From positions 1-12,666 of the forward strand of contig CAMPJM010000060.1 in the NCBI GenBank assembly GCA_946886805.1: DNA of 12,666 nucleotides, given 5' to 3'. Shown one piece after another: positions 1-7,473 of this stretch (positions within the stretch are counted from its first letter, which is position 1; each line of letters opens with the position of its first letter). The translations under genes and the position numbers were made by a program. Source of the DNA: an uncultured Flammeovirgaceae bacterium. Its GTDB lineage: Bacteria > Bacteroidota > Bacteroidia > Cytophagales > Cyclobacteriaceae. Below the pieces are notes generated by a model that did no database searches, had not been told where the DNA came from, and saw nothing but the letters and a program-made list of their open reading frames with translations.

Positions 1-2
1 TG

Positions 3-179
3 CTGGCAAACCCTATATTTGATCCAAACCGTTGCAGCATCGGCTTTCACCCTTTGCATTCCTGGTTAGCTATAGGATTATAAGGGTTTATGCTGTTTTT
101 CCCAAAGTTGAGGATCATTGGGATTGGTTTACTTATCCACATGGCACTTGATTATGTTGATTGTTTGATGATGCAGTAA
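3..179 (+). pseudogene. 3' part of a DUF6122-like membrane protein gene with an internal stop
   Basis: The frame starting at base 3 reads LANPIFDPNRCSIGFHPLHS, then a TAA at 81-83, then continues in the same frame with a hydrophobic stretch and ends HMALDYVDCLMMQ before TAA at 177-179. The pattern DPNRCSIGFHPLHS followed by HM.LD..DC matches what I remember of the Bacteroidota family DUF6122, small membrane proteins of unknown function. The codon before GGG in the family is usually for an aromatic residue, so a TAT or TAC to TAA change would explain the stop. The gene begins outside the window. Family assignment is from memory of motif pattern; the in-frame stop is seen directly. Confidence 0.55.
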
Positions 180-209
180 ATCTGTTGTTTTTGTTATCAC
201 TTTCTGATT

Positions 210-762
210 GTGGCAGCGGGAATTATTGTTCGTAACAGTGTACTGCATATAATGCAACCCCATAAAACGCCAGCTCCTTTTATCCTCGTTATTTTAGTAG
301 TGGTCATCCTCACCCAGGAACTCTTGTACCGCTTTGCGCTGAAAACAGGGAAGAAATCAATAGCGGGGCAATAAAGGCGGATGCTTTTCACCACATTTAT
401 CGGTATCAGTATAGCTTTGATAGAAGGAGAAGGCTATGAGGTTGCGGATGACTTTGCAGCACTATTGGCAGGGGCATTTATCGTTTATAATGCCTGGCAT
501 AGGCGAATTATTGGACGAAGCCCTTGCACCGGAACTGCATGAACGTATCGGGCAACTTGCAGAAAAAGCAGAAGGTGTATTGTTCGTGGAAAAGTGTTAT
601 TCACGAAAGATGGAAACAGCTTATCATGTGGATCTGCATATTTGGGTGAATGGGGATATATCAGTTGAAATAGGGCATGATATTGCCCATAAGGTAAAGA
701 ATGAAATATTAAAGAATGTTCCCCAGGTAATCGATGTCCATATACATGTAGAACCTTCTTAA
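210..762 (+). pseudogene. Decayed cation diffusion facilitator (CDF) transporter, N-terminus missing and several frameshifts
   Basis: This copy is related throughout to the intact CDF gene at 11545-12459. Homology starts in frame 3 near 210 (QPHKTPAPF matches TPHKVPAPF of the intact protein), shifts to frame 2 near 352-360 (NSGAIKADAFHH), then back to frame 3 at 396 (FIGISIAL, GEGYEVADDFAALLAG), and finally to frame 1 at 502 (GELLDEALAPEL to HIHVEPS). About ten residues after ADAFHH, holding the RSD part of the TM5 metal site, are deleted, as are a few residues after YNAWH. The first 100 or so residues, with TM1-TM3, are absent. The 3' end is well preserved and could be read from an ATG at 436, but that product would be only a soluble tail with a nonsense leader. 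No transport activity is expected. Confidence 0.9.
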
Positions 763-906
763 TAAGCCAGACAGAACCAAGCCCCTCAATTGAACAGGGG
801 AAATAAATGAAATAATAAGGAATTTTGGCGCATGATAAGCTGAAATCCAGACTTAATTCAGAATTAAGCTGCATATTGCATAACTTTTTACTACTACTAC
901 TTAAAT
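763..906. promoter_or_regulatory. Gap with two small inverted repeats upstream of the response-regulator fragment
   Basis: There is no gene here. CCCCT at 782-786 pairs with AGGGG at 796-800 but no T-run follows, so a terminator is doubtful. CTTAATT at 852-858 pairs with AATTAAG at 862-868 around CAG. This palindrome lies about 40 bases before the ATG at 907, a plausible position for an operator of an autoregulated two-component system, but this is inference only. Confidence 0.3.
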
Positions 907-1025
907 ATGAAAATCCTAATTGTAGAAGACGAAAAGGAATTGTCTGATAGTATATTAACTTACCTGAAGAAGGAAAAATACCTTTGTGAGACAGCCGCAA
1001 ATTTCAGTGAAGCTTTAGAGAAAAT
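907..1025 (+). pseudogene. First 40 codons of a response regulator (OmpR/CusR type receiver), truncated
   Basis: The ATG at 907 opens MKILIVEDEKELSDSILTYL and continues to SEALEKI. This is the beta1-alpha1-beta2 part of a receiver domain; the VEDE acidic pair that holds Mg2+ is present. The sequence breaks off before the phospho-accepting Asp (normally near residue 51), and the DNA-binding domain is absent. The frame then runs into the PAP2 fragment out of register and stops at 1078-1080. Such regulators usually sit beside a sensor kinase and metal efflux genes, but no kinase is visible here. The junction at about 1026 looks like a deletion that joined two genes. Classification as OmpR/CusR-like rests only on the N-terminal motif. 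Confidence 0.85.
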
Positions 1026-1268
1026 ATGGATGGATCGGGCCGTGCATTTCCTTCCGGGCATACTGCCACAGCATTTGTAGCTGCAGAATTTATCCAGCAA
1101 GAGTTTAAAGATGCTTCTCCGTGGTACGGCTTTGCAGGTTATACTGTTGCTACAGCAACAGGTACTTTGAGAATGTTAAAAAATGCTCATTGGTTTAGTG
1201 ATGTTGTCGCCGGAGCAGGGGTTGGAATATTAACAACCAAATTGACCTATCTCGCTTACCCATTTTAA
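1026..1268 (+). pseudogene. C-terminal part of a PAP2-family membrane phosphatase, 5' truncated
   Basis: The reading frame carries the PAP2 signature: FPSGHTATAF (motif 2, with the catalytic-pocket His) and R-x5-HWFSDVVAGAGVG (motif 3, Arg plus the nucleophile His and Asp). PAP2 enzymes remove phosphate from membrane lipid phosphates such as phosphatidate or undecaprenyl diphosphate. Family members are normally about 200-250 residues; only the last 80 remain, and the KxxxxxxRP motif 1 and the first membrane segments are gone. The ATG at 1026 is probably created or exposed by the junction with the response-regulator fragment, since family homology begins near DGSG. Without motif 1 an active enzyme is unlikely. 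Confidence 0.85.
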
Positions 1269-1477
1269 AAAAAAAGCATTCAAAATAACACTCACACAAA
1301 TTTGATATTAACTCCGTTCATACATCAAGGCAAACCAGGAATATATGCTGTATTGCCTTTATAAATTTCCAATTGCTAAATCACGCCGTTCAGAATGATT
1401 ATCAAATTTTTAAAACCATCAATGTACTTGGATCTATAGCCACAAATAGAATGCAATTTGTTTCAATATCACTAACT
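1269..1477. other. Gap between convergent genes, one weak hairpin
   Basis: No coding potential is seen. AAGGCAA at 1327-1333 pairs with TTGCCTT at 1353-1359 across a 19-base loop, followed by TATAAATTT. It could serve as a weak terminator between the plus-strand PAP2 remnant and the minus-strand AraC gene, but the loop is long and the U-tract poor. Confidence 0.25.
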
Positions 1478-2332
1478 CTAATATTTATCTCGATATTGTT
1501 TTGCTGTCATACCATATTGATTCTGGAAAGTTTTATTTAAATGGCTTTCATCTGTAAAGTTCATTTCATCAGCAATTTCCGATATTGTAAGATCACTAAA
1601 TTTAAGCCGTGTTTGTATCAGATTAAGTTTATATCGGGTGATATATTCCTTAATCGTGTTACCTGTCTCACTTTTAAAATACCGGTTCAGATAGTCTGGG
1701 GATTTGTTAAAGTGCACTGCTAAGTTTTCAAGTTTAATCAACTCCTTATCATAAATATTTTGCTGAATGTAAGCAGTGATATCATGGACTTTATTCTTAG
1801 GGTTTTCCTCTTTTGAGTAAATAATAATGTTCTGCTGTATATTTCGGGCAATTAGATGCAGAAGTAAAAAAACGATATTTTGCGTAATAATCACCCCAAA
1901 TGACTGTTCCTGCTCTTTCTCGGATATCAATTGGTTAATCAGTACTTCAAATATATTTCTATCCCTATCTGCAATAAGATTTCCTTTGACATTATGGTGG
2001 TTATGAAATATATACTCCAATCGTTTAAAAAAATCACTTACGTCCATCTTTTCCTCTTGCTTGTGTGCACTTTTAGAAAAAAAGCTTTCTGTAAAGTCGA
2101 TAATACAGAACTTAGTAGGGGCAACGATTTGAAAGGTATGGGCATCTTCGGGTGTCAACAAAAAAACGTCCCCTTTATAAAATTCGTAATGGTTGTCATT
2201 TATATTATGAACTCCTGATCCATCAAGAACATAGATCAATTCAAAAAAATGGTGCTTATGCAATCCAGAATTATTTGAATTAATTTCTTTAATAGTCACT
2301 TCCACGTCCTTATAAAGCTGTATTGATTTCAT
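1478..2332 (-). CDS. AraC-family transcriptional regulator with N-terminal cupin domain
   Basis: The 284-residue protein has the usual size and order for the family. Residues 1 to about 100 form a cupin-like sensor (HKHHFFELIYVLDGSG, then GDVFLLTPEDAHTF), a middle linker spans about 100-185, and two helix-turn-helix motifs lie in about 190-284 (LENLAVHFNKSPDYLNRYFK and ISEIADEMNFTDESHLNKTF). These proteins bind DNA and respond to a small ligand through the cupin. The gene is intact, alone on its strand and divergent from the broken ferredoxin copy at 2426, with about 90 bases between their starts. The start at 2332 is favoured because MKSIQLYKDVEVTIKEI leads straight into the first beta strands and no longer frame fits. 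The target is unknown; nothing in the sequence ties it to metals except location. Confidence 0.93.
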   Translation of the reverse strand: MKSIQLYKDVEVTIKEINSNNSGLHKHHFFELIYVLDGSGVHNINDNHYEFYKGDVFLLTPEDAHTFQIVAPTKFCIIDFTESFFSKSAHKQEEKMDVSDFFKRLEYIFHNHHNVKGNLIADRDRNIFEVLINQLISEKEQEQSFGVIITQNIVFLLLHLIARNIQQNIIIYSKEENPKNKVHDITAYIQQNIYDKELIKLENLAVHFNKSPDYLNRYFKSETGNTIKEYITRYKLNLIQTRLKFSDLTISEIADEMNFTDESHLNKTFQNQYGMTAKQYRDKY

Positions 2333-2343
2333 TCCTTAAAATT

Positions 2344-2364
2344 ACCGAAAAATGTCGGTTTTTT
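2344..2364 (+). other. Small hairpin with T-run in the AraC leader
   Basis: ACCGA (2344-2348) pairs with TCGGT (2355-2359), and a run of six T follows on the plus strand to 2364. On the minus strand the same stem would lie in the 5' leader of the AraC gene, about 12-27 bases before its ATG. The stem is only 5 bp. It could block antisense transcription or act as a leader element; both are inference. Confidence 0.25.
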
Positions 2365-2425
2365 ACCTGTAAAAACAACTTATATAAAACCATCTTTGAA
2401 CATTCAATTCTCTGATGGAGAAAGT

Positions 2426-2670
2426 ATGGAAGGGTTGAGAACAACAAATATATTTTCTATCAGTGTCATGGGATTAATTGCAGAAAAAAGAAAGGGAAAC
2501 CTTTAGAGACTATATCAACAAGTATAAGCTACAGACCGAATAGAAATACGCAAAAATGGATTGTAACGAAGGTGAAATGCTGCACCTGTTTTGCATCTAC
2601 ATCCGGATGATATATGGTTTTCAGAAAAGGATTTAGGAACCTTTTTAAAAGATATGTTCTCAATAAATAA
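2426..2670 (+). pseudogene. Broken copy of the [2Fe-2S] ferredoxin-like gene
   Basis: This stretch aligns along its whole length with the intact gene at 3861-4106. It keeps FYQCHGINCRKKKGK (intact: FYQCNGANCRKKKGK) in one frame, DYINKYKLQ in a second, and LHLHPDDIWFSEKDLG in a third, with in-frame stops and several one-base indels between them. The ATG is at 2426 and the ancestral stop TAA at 2668-2670. The second Cys pair is lost (the GCNDRC region reads as a stop-containing segment). The last part, from 2591, is open and in frame with the downstream peptidase because a base was lost near 2640-2655; this gives a false longer N-terminus to that peptidase. It is a pseudogene with high certainty. 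Confidence 0.9.
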
Positions 2671-2695
2671 AGAGGAAATTATGGAGCAGTCAGTG
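2426..2695 (+). repeat. Diverged direct duplicate of 3861-4131
   Basis: The duplicate covers the ferredoxin-like gene, the short spacer after it and the first codons of the next gene: ATTATGGAGCAG at 2678-2689 matches ATTATGGAGCAA at 4114-4125, which begins the P-type ATPase. After about 2695 the two copies stop resembling each other: one continues into the M14 peptidase, the other into the ATPase. The copies are diverged by substitutions and indels, so the duplication is old or the second copy came from a related strain. Confidence 0.8.
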
Positions 2696-3790
2696 ATGGA
2701 CACACAAAAGTATGACCAAAAAAACAATATTTCTTATAAAAGAGAGCAGTATTTGATAAATATGCTCCTATTTATTGTGTTTTCAACATTGTTAAGTTGC
2801 GAAAGTGAGCCCAATAAACACAAAAGGCTATTGTCTTCAGATTCAATTTCCTTTCACTTACGCTCTAAAAAATTCACTAAGGTAGTAGTAGGATATAGCA
2901 ATCTTGGAAGTCCCTTGACTGCTCATTTTTTTCCGGGTAAAAACAAAGAAATAGCATTAATAGTGGCAGGAATGCATGGATCAGAACTCTCCGCGATAGA
3001 ATTAGCCGATTCGCTGATTGCAGCTTTTAAAAAGCTTCCGGAAATTAACCGTAATGTAATTATTATACCCTGCCTCTTTCCAGACAATGCCGCTGTTGCT
3101 GATAAATACCGTGCAAGAGGTGATGCCAATAGTCTTACTGGTAGGTACACTTCCAGCAAGCATGCAGACCCAAACAGACAAATGCCTTCACTAGGCAAGG
3201 CTTTCGATACGACTGCCTCTGACCATGTAGGTAGGATAATTGAACCGGAAAATCAGATCTTATTAGAATTGATCGGGTTTATTAGACCCACATTGATTAT
3301 TAGTCTGCATAGCATCAGCAATCTTGAATTTGCAGGTGTGTTTGCTGACCCAAGAACCGATAGTAATGGCGAGGCTATTGGATTTTATGAAGACAGCTTT
3401 CTGGCTATCAAGGTAGCTAACAACATTCTTCGGGATGGTGGAAACGTTAATGGCAACAGGCTAAAATCCACACCAAATGCAATTTATTATACAGATCCTT
3501 CAGCAGTGGCGAAAGGTAAATTCCAGGCGAGGAACTTTGGCGACTCTGTGGCAAATAATAAGCGTGGCTATGGTGTTTCCTTTGGATCATGGTGCAGCAC
3601 GGCCATTTCTGATCCTGAAAATAGTAAGGACAACCGTGAGGCAATACAGATATTAACAATAGAATTTCCGGGATATAATCGGTCAATTGATTTTAATGAT
3701 AGTATTTCAAAGAAATCTGTTCAGAATGAACTAAGGGCGTACACATCTGCGATTGTTGGCATTTTTTTACAAGATGGGGATGATAACTAA
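2681..3790 (+). CDS. Predicted lipoprotein zinc peptidase/amidohydrolase of the M14 (carboxypeptidase A-like) superfamily
   Basis: From the ATG at 2681 the product is 369 residues. A positively charged stretch and a hydrophobic run (MLLFIVFSTLLSC) lead to a lipobox Cys at residue 40, so export and lipid anchoring are likely. The M14 pattern follows: H99-G-S-E102 and H210 (ISLHS) as zinc ligands, N165-R166 in DPNRQMP as the substrate-binding pair, and E328 in TIEFPGY as the probable catalytic base. This suggests cleavage of a C-terminal amino acid or acyl-amino bond, possibly in peptidoglycan or a peptide; the substrate cannot be told. The frame is open back to 2591, but that part is ferredoxin pseudogene. 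AGAGGAAATT just before 2681 makes that ATG the best start; 2696 is the alternative. The N-terminal region before the signal peptide is long and odd, and may be borrowed from the ATPase start. Confidence 0.8.
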   Translation: MEQSVMDTQKYDQKNNISYKREQYLINMLLFIVFSTLLSCESEPNKHKRLLSSDSISFHLRSKKFTKVVVGYSNLGSPLTAHFFPGKNKEIALIVAGMHGSELSAIELADSLIAAFKKLPEINRNVIIIPCLFPDNAAVADKYRARGDANSLTGRYTSSKHADPNRQMPSLGKAFDTTASDHVGRIIEPENQILLELIGFIRPTLIISLHSISNLEFAGVFADPRTDSNGEAIGFYEDSFLAIKVANNILRDGGNVNGNRLKSTPNAIYYTDPSAVAKGKFQARNFGDSVANNKRGYGVSFGSWCSTAISDPENSKDNREAIQILTIEFPGYNRSIDFNDSISKKSVQNELRAYTSAIVGIFLQDGDDN

Positions 3791-3860
3791 ATAATTGAAG
3801 TTCATTCAAAAACAGGGGGTCGTTTGTGGACTTTAGGGTTTCATCAATAAAATTTTAGGT

Positions 3861-4106
3861 ATGGAAACAGAAGAACAAAAATTTATTTTCTATCAATGTA
3901 ATGGAGCCAATTGCAGGAAGAAAAAAGGGAAACGTTTAGAACACTATATAAAAAAGTATAGGCTTCAGGATGAAATAGAAATACAGAAAATGGGATGTAA
4001 TGACAGGTGTAATGCTGCACCGGTTCTTCATCTTCATCCTAATGATATATGGTTTTCGGAAAAGGATTTAGGAACTGTTTTTAAAAAATATATTCTCAAT
4101 AAGTAA
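3861..4106 (+). CDS. Small [2Fe-2S] ferredoxin-like protein (thioredoxin-fold type)
   Basis: The product is 81 residues. Cys13 and Cys18 (C-x4-C in YQCNGANC) and Cys46 and Cys50 (C-x3-C in GCNDRC) match the ligand spacing of thioredoxin-fold [2Fe-2S] ferredoxins, the family related to the 24-kDa subunit of respiratory complex I and to the (2Fe-2S) ferredoxin domain of many bacterial small proteins. There is no signal peptide, so it acts in the cytoplasm. Only 10 bases separate its stop from the P1B-4 ATPase start, so the two are almost certainly co-transcribed. It might sense iron or redox state, or pass electrons to the ATPase system; this is inference. A decayed second copy precedes the peptidase gene. 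ATG at 3861 is the only sensible start. Confidence 0.85.
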   Translation: METEEQKFIFYQCNGANCRKKKGKRLEHYIKKYRLQDEIEIQKMGCNDRCNAAPVLHLHPNDIWFSEKDLGTVFKKYILNK

Positions 4107-4116
4107 TAATAAAATT

Positions 4117-6024
4117 ATGGAGCAAACAGCAACATTAACCCAACCTAAAAAAGGATTGTCATTTGGCAACTGGGAGCGGCACGGGGCGGCAGTCGTTACC
4201 GGCTTATGCCTTTTGTTTATCGCACTTGCGTGGTGGGCAGGAAAAAACGAAATGAGAGGAGTAGAAATCGGTTTTTATATTCTTGCTTATGTAATTGGCG
4301 GGTATCAAAAAGCGAAAGAAGGCCTGGAAACGCTTTTTAAGGAAAAGAAGCTGGATGTGGACTTGTTAATGGTGGTAGCCGCTATTGGTGCTGCTTCAAT
4401 TGGCTATTGGATGGACGGAGCCATTCTGATTTTCATTTTCTCGTTAAGTGGCGCTTTGGAAGGCTATACGATGGATAGGACAAATAAAGCTATTCAATCC
4501 ATTATGAAGCTGCGCCCTGAAGAAGCGGTTTTGTTTCAGAATGGCATGGAACGAAAGGTAAAAGTGGAAGACCTCAAAAAAGGAGATATAATTATTGTGA
4601 GACCAGGTGATCGTATTGCAGCCGATGGTATTATAGTTGACGGCTACTCGGCAATTAACCAGGCTTCCATTACAGGTGAAGCCATACCGGTAGATAAAGC
4701 AAAGGGAGATGACGTTTTTTCAGGAACCATAAATGGGCAGGGGGCTTTGCAGATCGAAGTATCTAAACCAGCATCAGAAACAATGCTGGCAAAGATTATT
4801 CACCTGGTTCAGGAAGCACAAAATGAAAAACCACCCACACAGCTTTTTGTAGAACGGTTTGAGGGTGGCTACGCAAAGTTTGTAGTGGTGACTGCCATTC
4901 TACTTATGACCTTACCTCCTTTTTTAATTAACTGGACATGGGGTGAAACCATTTACAGGGCTATGATTTTTCTGGTAGTGGCTTCTCCCTGTGCATTAGT
5001 ATCGTCCATTATGCCTGCATTTTTATCAGCTATTTCCAATGCAGCAAGAAAAGGTGTTCTATTTAAAGGCGGTGTCCATCTTGAAAATGTAAGCGGTGTT
5101 AAAGTGGTTGCTTTTGATAAAACCGGAACGCTTACCAGTGGAAAACCGAGAGTAATGGATATTCTTCCCTTGCAAAATATTACTGAAATGGAATTTTTAC
5201 GTTTAGCAGCTTCTATTGAAACGCTTTCTCAACATCCTATTGCCAAAGCCATAGTTCAAGCCGCCAACGAAAAAAATATTCAATTAGAAAGACCGAAAGA
5301 ATTGCAGGCTATTCATGGATTGGGCGTTCATGGGTCTTTAAATAATAAAATATATAAGATAGGTAAGCTGGAGATGTTTGAAGATATAACTATACCACCG
5401 GAATATTTACAAAAAGCCAATGAACTGGAAGAGCAGGGTAAAACGGTAATATATGTTTCGGCAAATCAGGAATTGATAGGCTTACTTTCTATTCAGGATA
5501 CCATTCGCCCCCAGGCAAAAAAAGTGATGGATGATTTAAAAGCAATGGGCATAAAAGTCGCCTTACTAACTGGCGACAGTGAAACCACAGGTAAAGCAGT
5601 AGGCAAGCAGGCAGGCATTAATGAAGTGTATGCTGAGCTTTTGCCAGAACAAAAAGTAGAAGCTGTAAAAAAACTGGAAGCCAAATACGGCAAGGTGGCA
5701 ATGGTAGGTGATGGCGTAAACGATGCACCGGCTTTAGCTACTGCCTCGGTCGGCATATCAATGGGAAGCGGGGGAACGGATGTAGCTATGGAAACAGCAG
5801 ATATTATTTTAATGGCAGATAACATTGAAAATATCCCATTTACTATTTCATTAGGAAGACGTACAAACCGTGTTGTAAAACAGAATGTGGTATTTGCAAT
5901 TGGAGTAGCGCTTACGCTGATAGCGTTAAACTTTATCGGGAATATTAATTTACCGCAAGGTGTAGTAGGTCATGAAGGAAGTACTGTATTAGTTATATTA
6001 AGTGGGTTGCGACTGCTGCGGTAA
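4117..6024 (+). CDS. Heavy-metal P1B-type ATPase, P1B-4 class (Co/Zn/Fe exporter)
   Basis: This 635-residue pump uses ATP to move divalent metal ions out of the cytoplasm. It lacks an N-terminal metal-binding domain. In order: ITGE actuator loop at 185-188, the TM4 motif S290-P-C292, the phosphorylation site D334-KTGTLT, the HP pair at 373-374, TGDS at 485-488, GDGVNDAP at 531-538, and H619-EGST in the last membrane segment. SPC in TM4 together with HEGxT in TM6 is the hallmark of P1B-4 ATPases (CoaT, CtpD, PfeT types), for which Co2+, Fe2+ and sometimes Zn2+ are reported substrates. A CadA/ZntA pump would have CPC instead. The gene is intact and follows the ferredoxin-like gene by 10 bases. 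The exact metal cannot be read from sequence. Confidence 0.95.
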   Translation: MEQTATLTQPKKGLSFGNWERHGAAVVTGLCLLFIALAWWAGKNEMRGVEIGFYILAYVIGGYQKAKEGLETLFKEKKLDVDLLMVVAAIGAASIGYWMDGAILIFIFSLSGALEGYTMDRTNKAIQSIMKLRPEEAVLFQNGMERKVKVEDLKKGDIIIVRPGDRIAADGIIVDGYSAINQASITGEAIPVDKAKGDDVFSGTINGQGALQIEVSKPASETMLAKIIHLVQEAQNEKPPTQLFVERFEGGYAKFVVVTAILLMTLPPFLINWTWGETIYRAMIFLVVASPCALVSSIMPAFLSAISNAARKGVLFKGGVHLENVSGVKVVAFDKTGTLTSGKPRVMDILPLQNITEMEFLRLAASIETLSQHPIAKAIVQAANEKNIQLERPKELQAIHGLGVHGSLNNKIYKIGKLEMFEDITIPPEYLQKANELEEQGKTVIYVSANQELIGLLSIQDTIRPQAKKVMDDLKAMGIKVALLTGDSETTGKAVGKQAGINEVYAELLPEQKVEAVKKLEAKYGKVAMVGDGVNDAPALATASVGISMGSGGTDVAMETADIILMADNIENIPFTISLGRRTNRVVKQNVVFAIGVALTLIALNFIGNINLPQGVVGHEGSTVLVILSGLRLLR

Positions 6025-6065
6025 TGTGTAAGTATAGTTTTATGAATAGCACGCAATAAAAGGTT

Positions 6066-6629
6066 ATGATGGAGAACAATGTAAGAAAACGTCAAGCGAA
6101 ACTTTTAAGGGTTTTTAGAAAAATACATAGAACAACAGGTGCCTTGTTGTTTATATTTTTTTTCATAGTAGCAATTACAGCTTTTATTAGGCTGGAAGAA
6201 AAACAGCCGTGGATACATTGCGGCAAAATCAAACAAAGGCACATCCACCGATTTAAAAGACTGGCTTTCTATAGACAGCTTACACAAAAACGCCATTACT
6301 ATTTTGCATAATTCAGTCTCACCTGAATTATTAACGGAACTTGACAGCATTGATATTAGAAAGGATAAGGGTATGGTTAAATTTGTTTTTGTTGACAATT
6401 TCTGGGGTATACAACTTGATGGTGCTACGGGCAAATTATTACATATAGAAAAAGGGCGTTCTGATTTTATTGAAAAAGTGCATGACGGCTCTATACTTGA
6501 CCACTTTTTTAAAACTGACTACGGTCAAATAAAACTGGTTTATACTTCTGTTATGGGGCTTGCCTTACTGATTTTCACGATAACAGGATTTTGGTTATGG
6601 TATGGTCCTAAAGAATGCGATCGCGTTAG
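6066..6629 (+). pseudogene. PepSY-associated TM helix protein gene broken by frameshifts
   Basis: The first part (start 6066) reads KLLRVFRKIHRTTGALLFIFFFIVAIT, the typical first helix with Arg and His of PepSY_TM proteins. At about 6181 the frame must change to continue as LLLGWKKNS and onward through FGIQLDG-type PepSY sequence (DNFWGIQLDGATGKLLHIEK) to the second membrane helix ending TGFWLWYGPK. Near 6610 a second shift by one base in an A-run would give PKRMRSR and a TAG at 6627-6629. Repaired, the protein would be about 188 residues, a usual size for the short single-domain family, membrane bound and sometimes linked to iron or haem handling. It lies 42 bases after the ATPase and may once have been in its operon. 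Two separate lesions argue against sequencing error, although that is not excluded. Confidence 0.85.
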
Positions 6630-6667
6630 AATTATAGTCAACATTTACCCACTAAAAAAAATACGAA

Positions 6668-7297
6668 ATGGAAGCACCTTACGATATAGAACAACTTAAT
6701 GCTATTATAAAAAATAGGCGTAGCATTTATCCGTATCAATACGAGAAAGGAAAAGTGATACCCGATGAAATAATCTGGCAAATACTGGATAATGCTAACC
6801 GAGCCCCAAATCATAAGCAAACCGAGCCCTGGAGGTTTTCTGTATTTTCAGGTGAAGGATTAAAGTATTTTGGAGTATTACAAGCTGCAATTTATAAGCA
6901 ATATTCAGGAGATAGTTTTAATGAAGACAGACATAAAAAACTAGGTGATTATCCACTAATGTCTTCTCATATTATAGCTATTGGTATGAAAAGAAATGAG
7001 ACGAATAAACTTCCTGAAATAGAAGAAATAGAAGCCGTTGCTTGTGCTGTCCAGAATATGTTCTTAACGGTTACGGCTTACGGGTTAGGCTCTTACTGGA
7101 CTACCGCAGGTATTACTTATTTCAAAGAAGCTAAACCACATTTTCATCTGGACGAAAAAGATAAGCTATTAGGGTTCTTTTATATTGGTTATGTAGCCAA
7201 ACCTTTGATTTCACCTTCCAAAAGAAAACCTGTTCAGGAAAAAGTTAAATGGATCAGTGAATATAACAGTTTAGGCATACAGGTTACTTTTAGATGA
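6668..7297 (+). CDS. Nitroreductase-family FMN oxidoreductase
   Basis: The 209-residue protein carries the family signature: R17-R18-S19 near the start (phosphate of FMN), APNHKQTEPWRF at 46-57, and near residues 120-145 the helix EIEAVACAVQNMFLTVTAYGLGSYWTTAG. Such enzymes use NAD(P)H to reduce nitro groups, quinones or flavins in the cytoplasm; the APNH..TEPWRF form resembles the short YdjA-like branch. It is intact and complete in length. The gap to the previous pseudogene is under 40 bases, and the ribosome-binding site is weak, as usual in Bacteroidota. A small hairpin (TGGCA at 7313-7317 with TGCCA at 7325-7329) followed by AATTTT may end the transcript. Its natural substrate and any link to metals are unknown. 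Confidence 0.92.
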   Translation: MEAPYDIEQLNAIIKNRRSIYPYQYEKGKVIPDEIIWQILDNANRAPNHKQTEPWRFSVFSGEGLKYFGVLQAAIYKQYSGDSFNEDRHKKLGDYPLMSSHIIAIGMKRNETNKLPEIEEIEAVACAVQNMFLTVTAYGLGSYWTTAGITYFKEAKPHFHLDEKDKLLGFFYIGYVAKPLISPSKRKPVQEKVKWISEYNSLGIQVTFR

Positions 7298-7375
7298 AAG
7301 ATTGTAAAATACTGGCATTGTTTGTGCCAAATTTTGTCCTCTAACAATTCCTATTGTGAGTAAAAGAATAAAATT

Positions 7376-7473
7376 ATGAAAAAAGTAATCTTAACAGTAG
7401 CACTTGCAGTATCTTCCTTAATCGCTCAGCAATTCAGCTTAAAAATAATAAAAGCTCTGGTACAAACCTATAG
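7376..7473 (+). pseudogene. Truncated start of a secreted protein gene
   Basis: ATG at 7376 opens MKKVILTVALAVSSLIAQ, a clear Sec signal peptide with Lys residues and a hydrophobic core. After about 20 codons the reading frame loses any protein-like character. A shift to another frame gives AIQLKNNKSSGTNL and then TAG at 7471-7473. The following sequence is the noncoding end of the IS remnant; the original frame runs on through it to a TGA at 7559-7561. The signal peptide is convincing, but the mature protein cannot be identified. Most likely the gene was cut by the IS insertion or an associated deletion. Confidence 0.6.

Noticed and set aside
436..762. Independent 108-residue gene
   Set aside because: The first 22 residues are out of frame with the CDF homology; only the tail matches, so it is part of the pseudogene.
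485..1000. Long minus-strand open frame of 171 codons
   Set aside because: It lies opposite the CDF pseudogene and the response-regulator fragment; its sequence has no protein-like domains and no start signal.
2591..2680. Longer N-terminus for the M14 peptidase
   Set aside because: These codons are the tail of the ferredoxin pseudogene, matching LHLHP-x-DIWFSEKDLG of the intact copy, and not part of the peptidase.
5493..5825. Minus-strand open frame of 110 codons
   Set aside because: It is the reverse shadow of the conserved ATPase hinge region.
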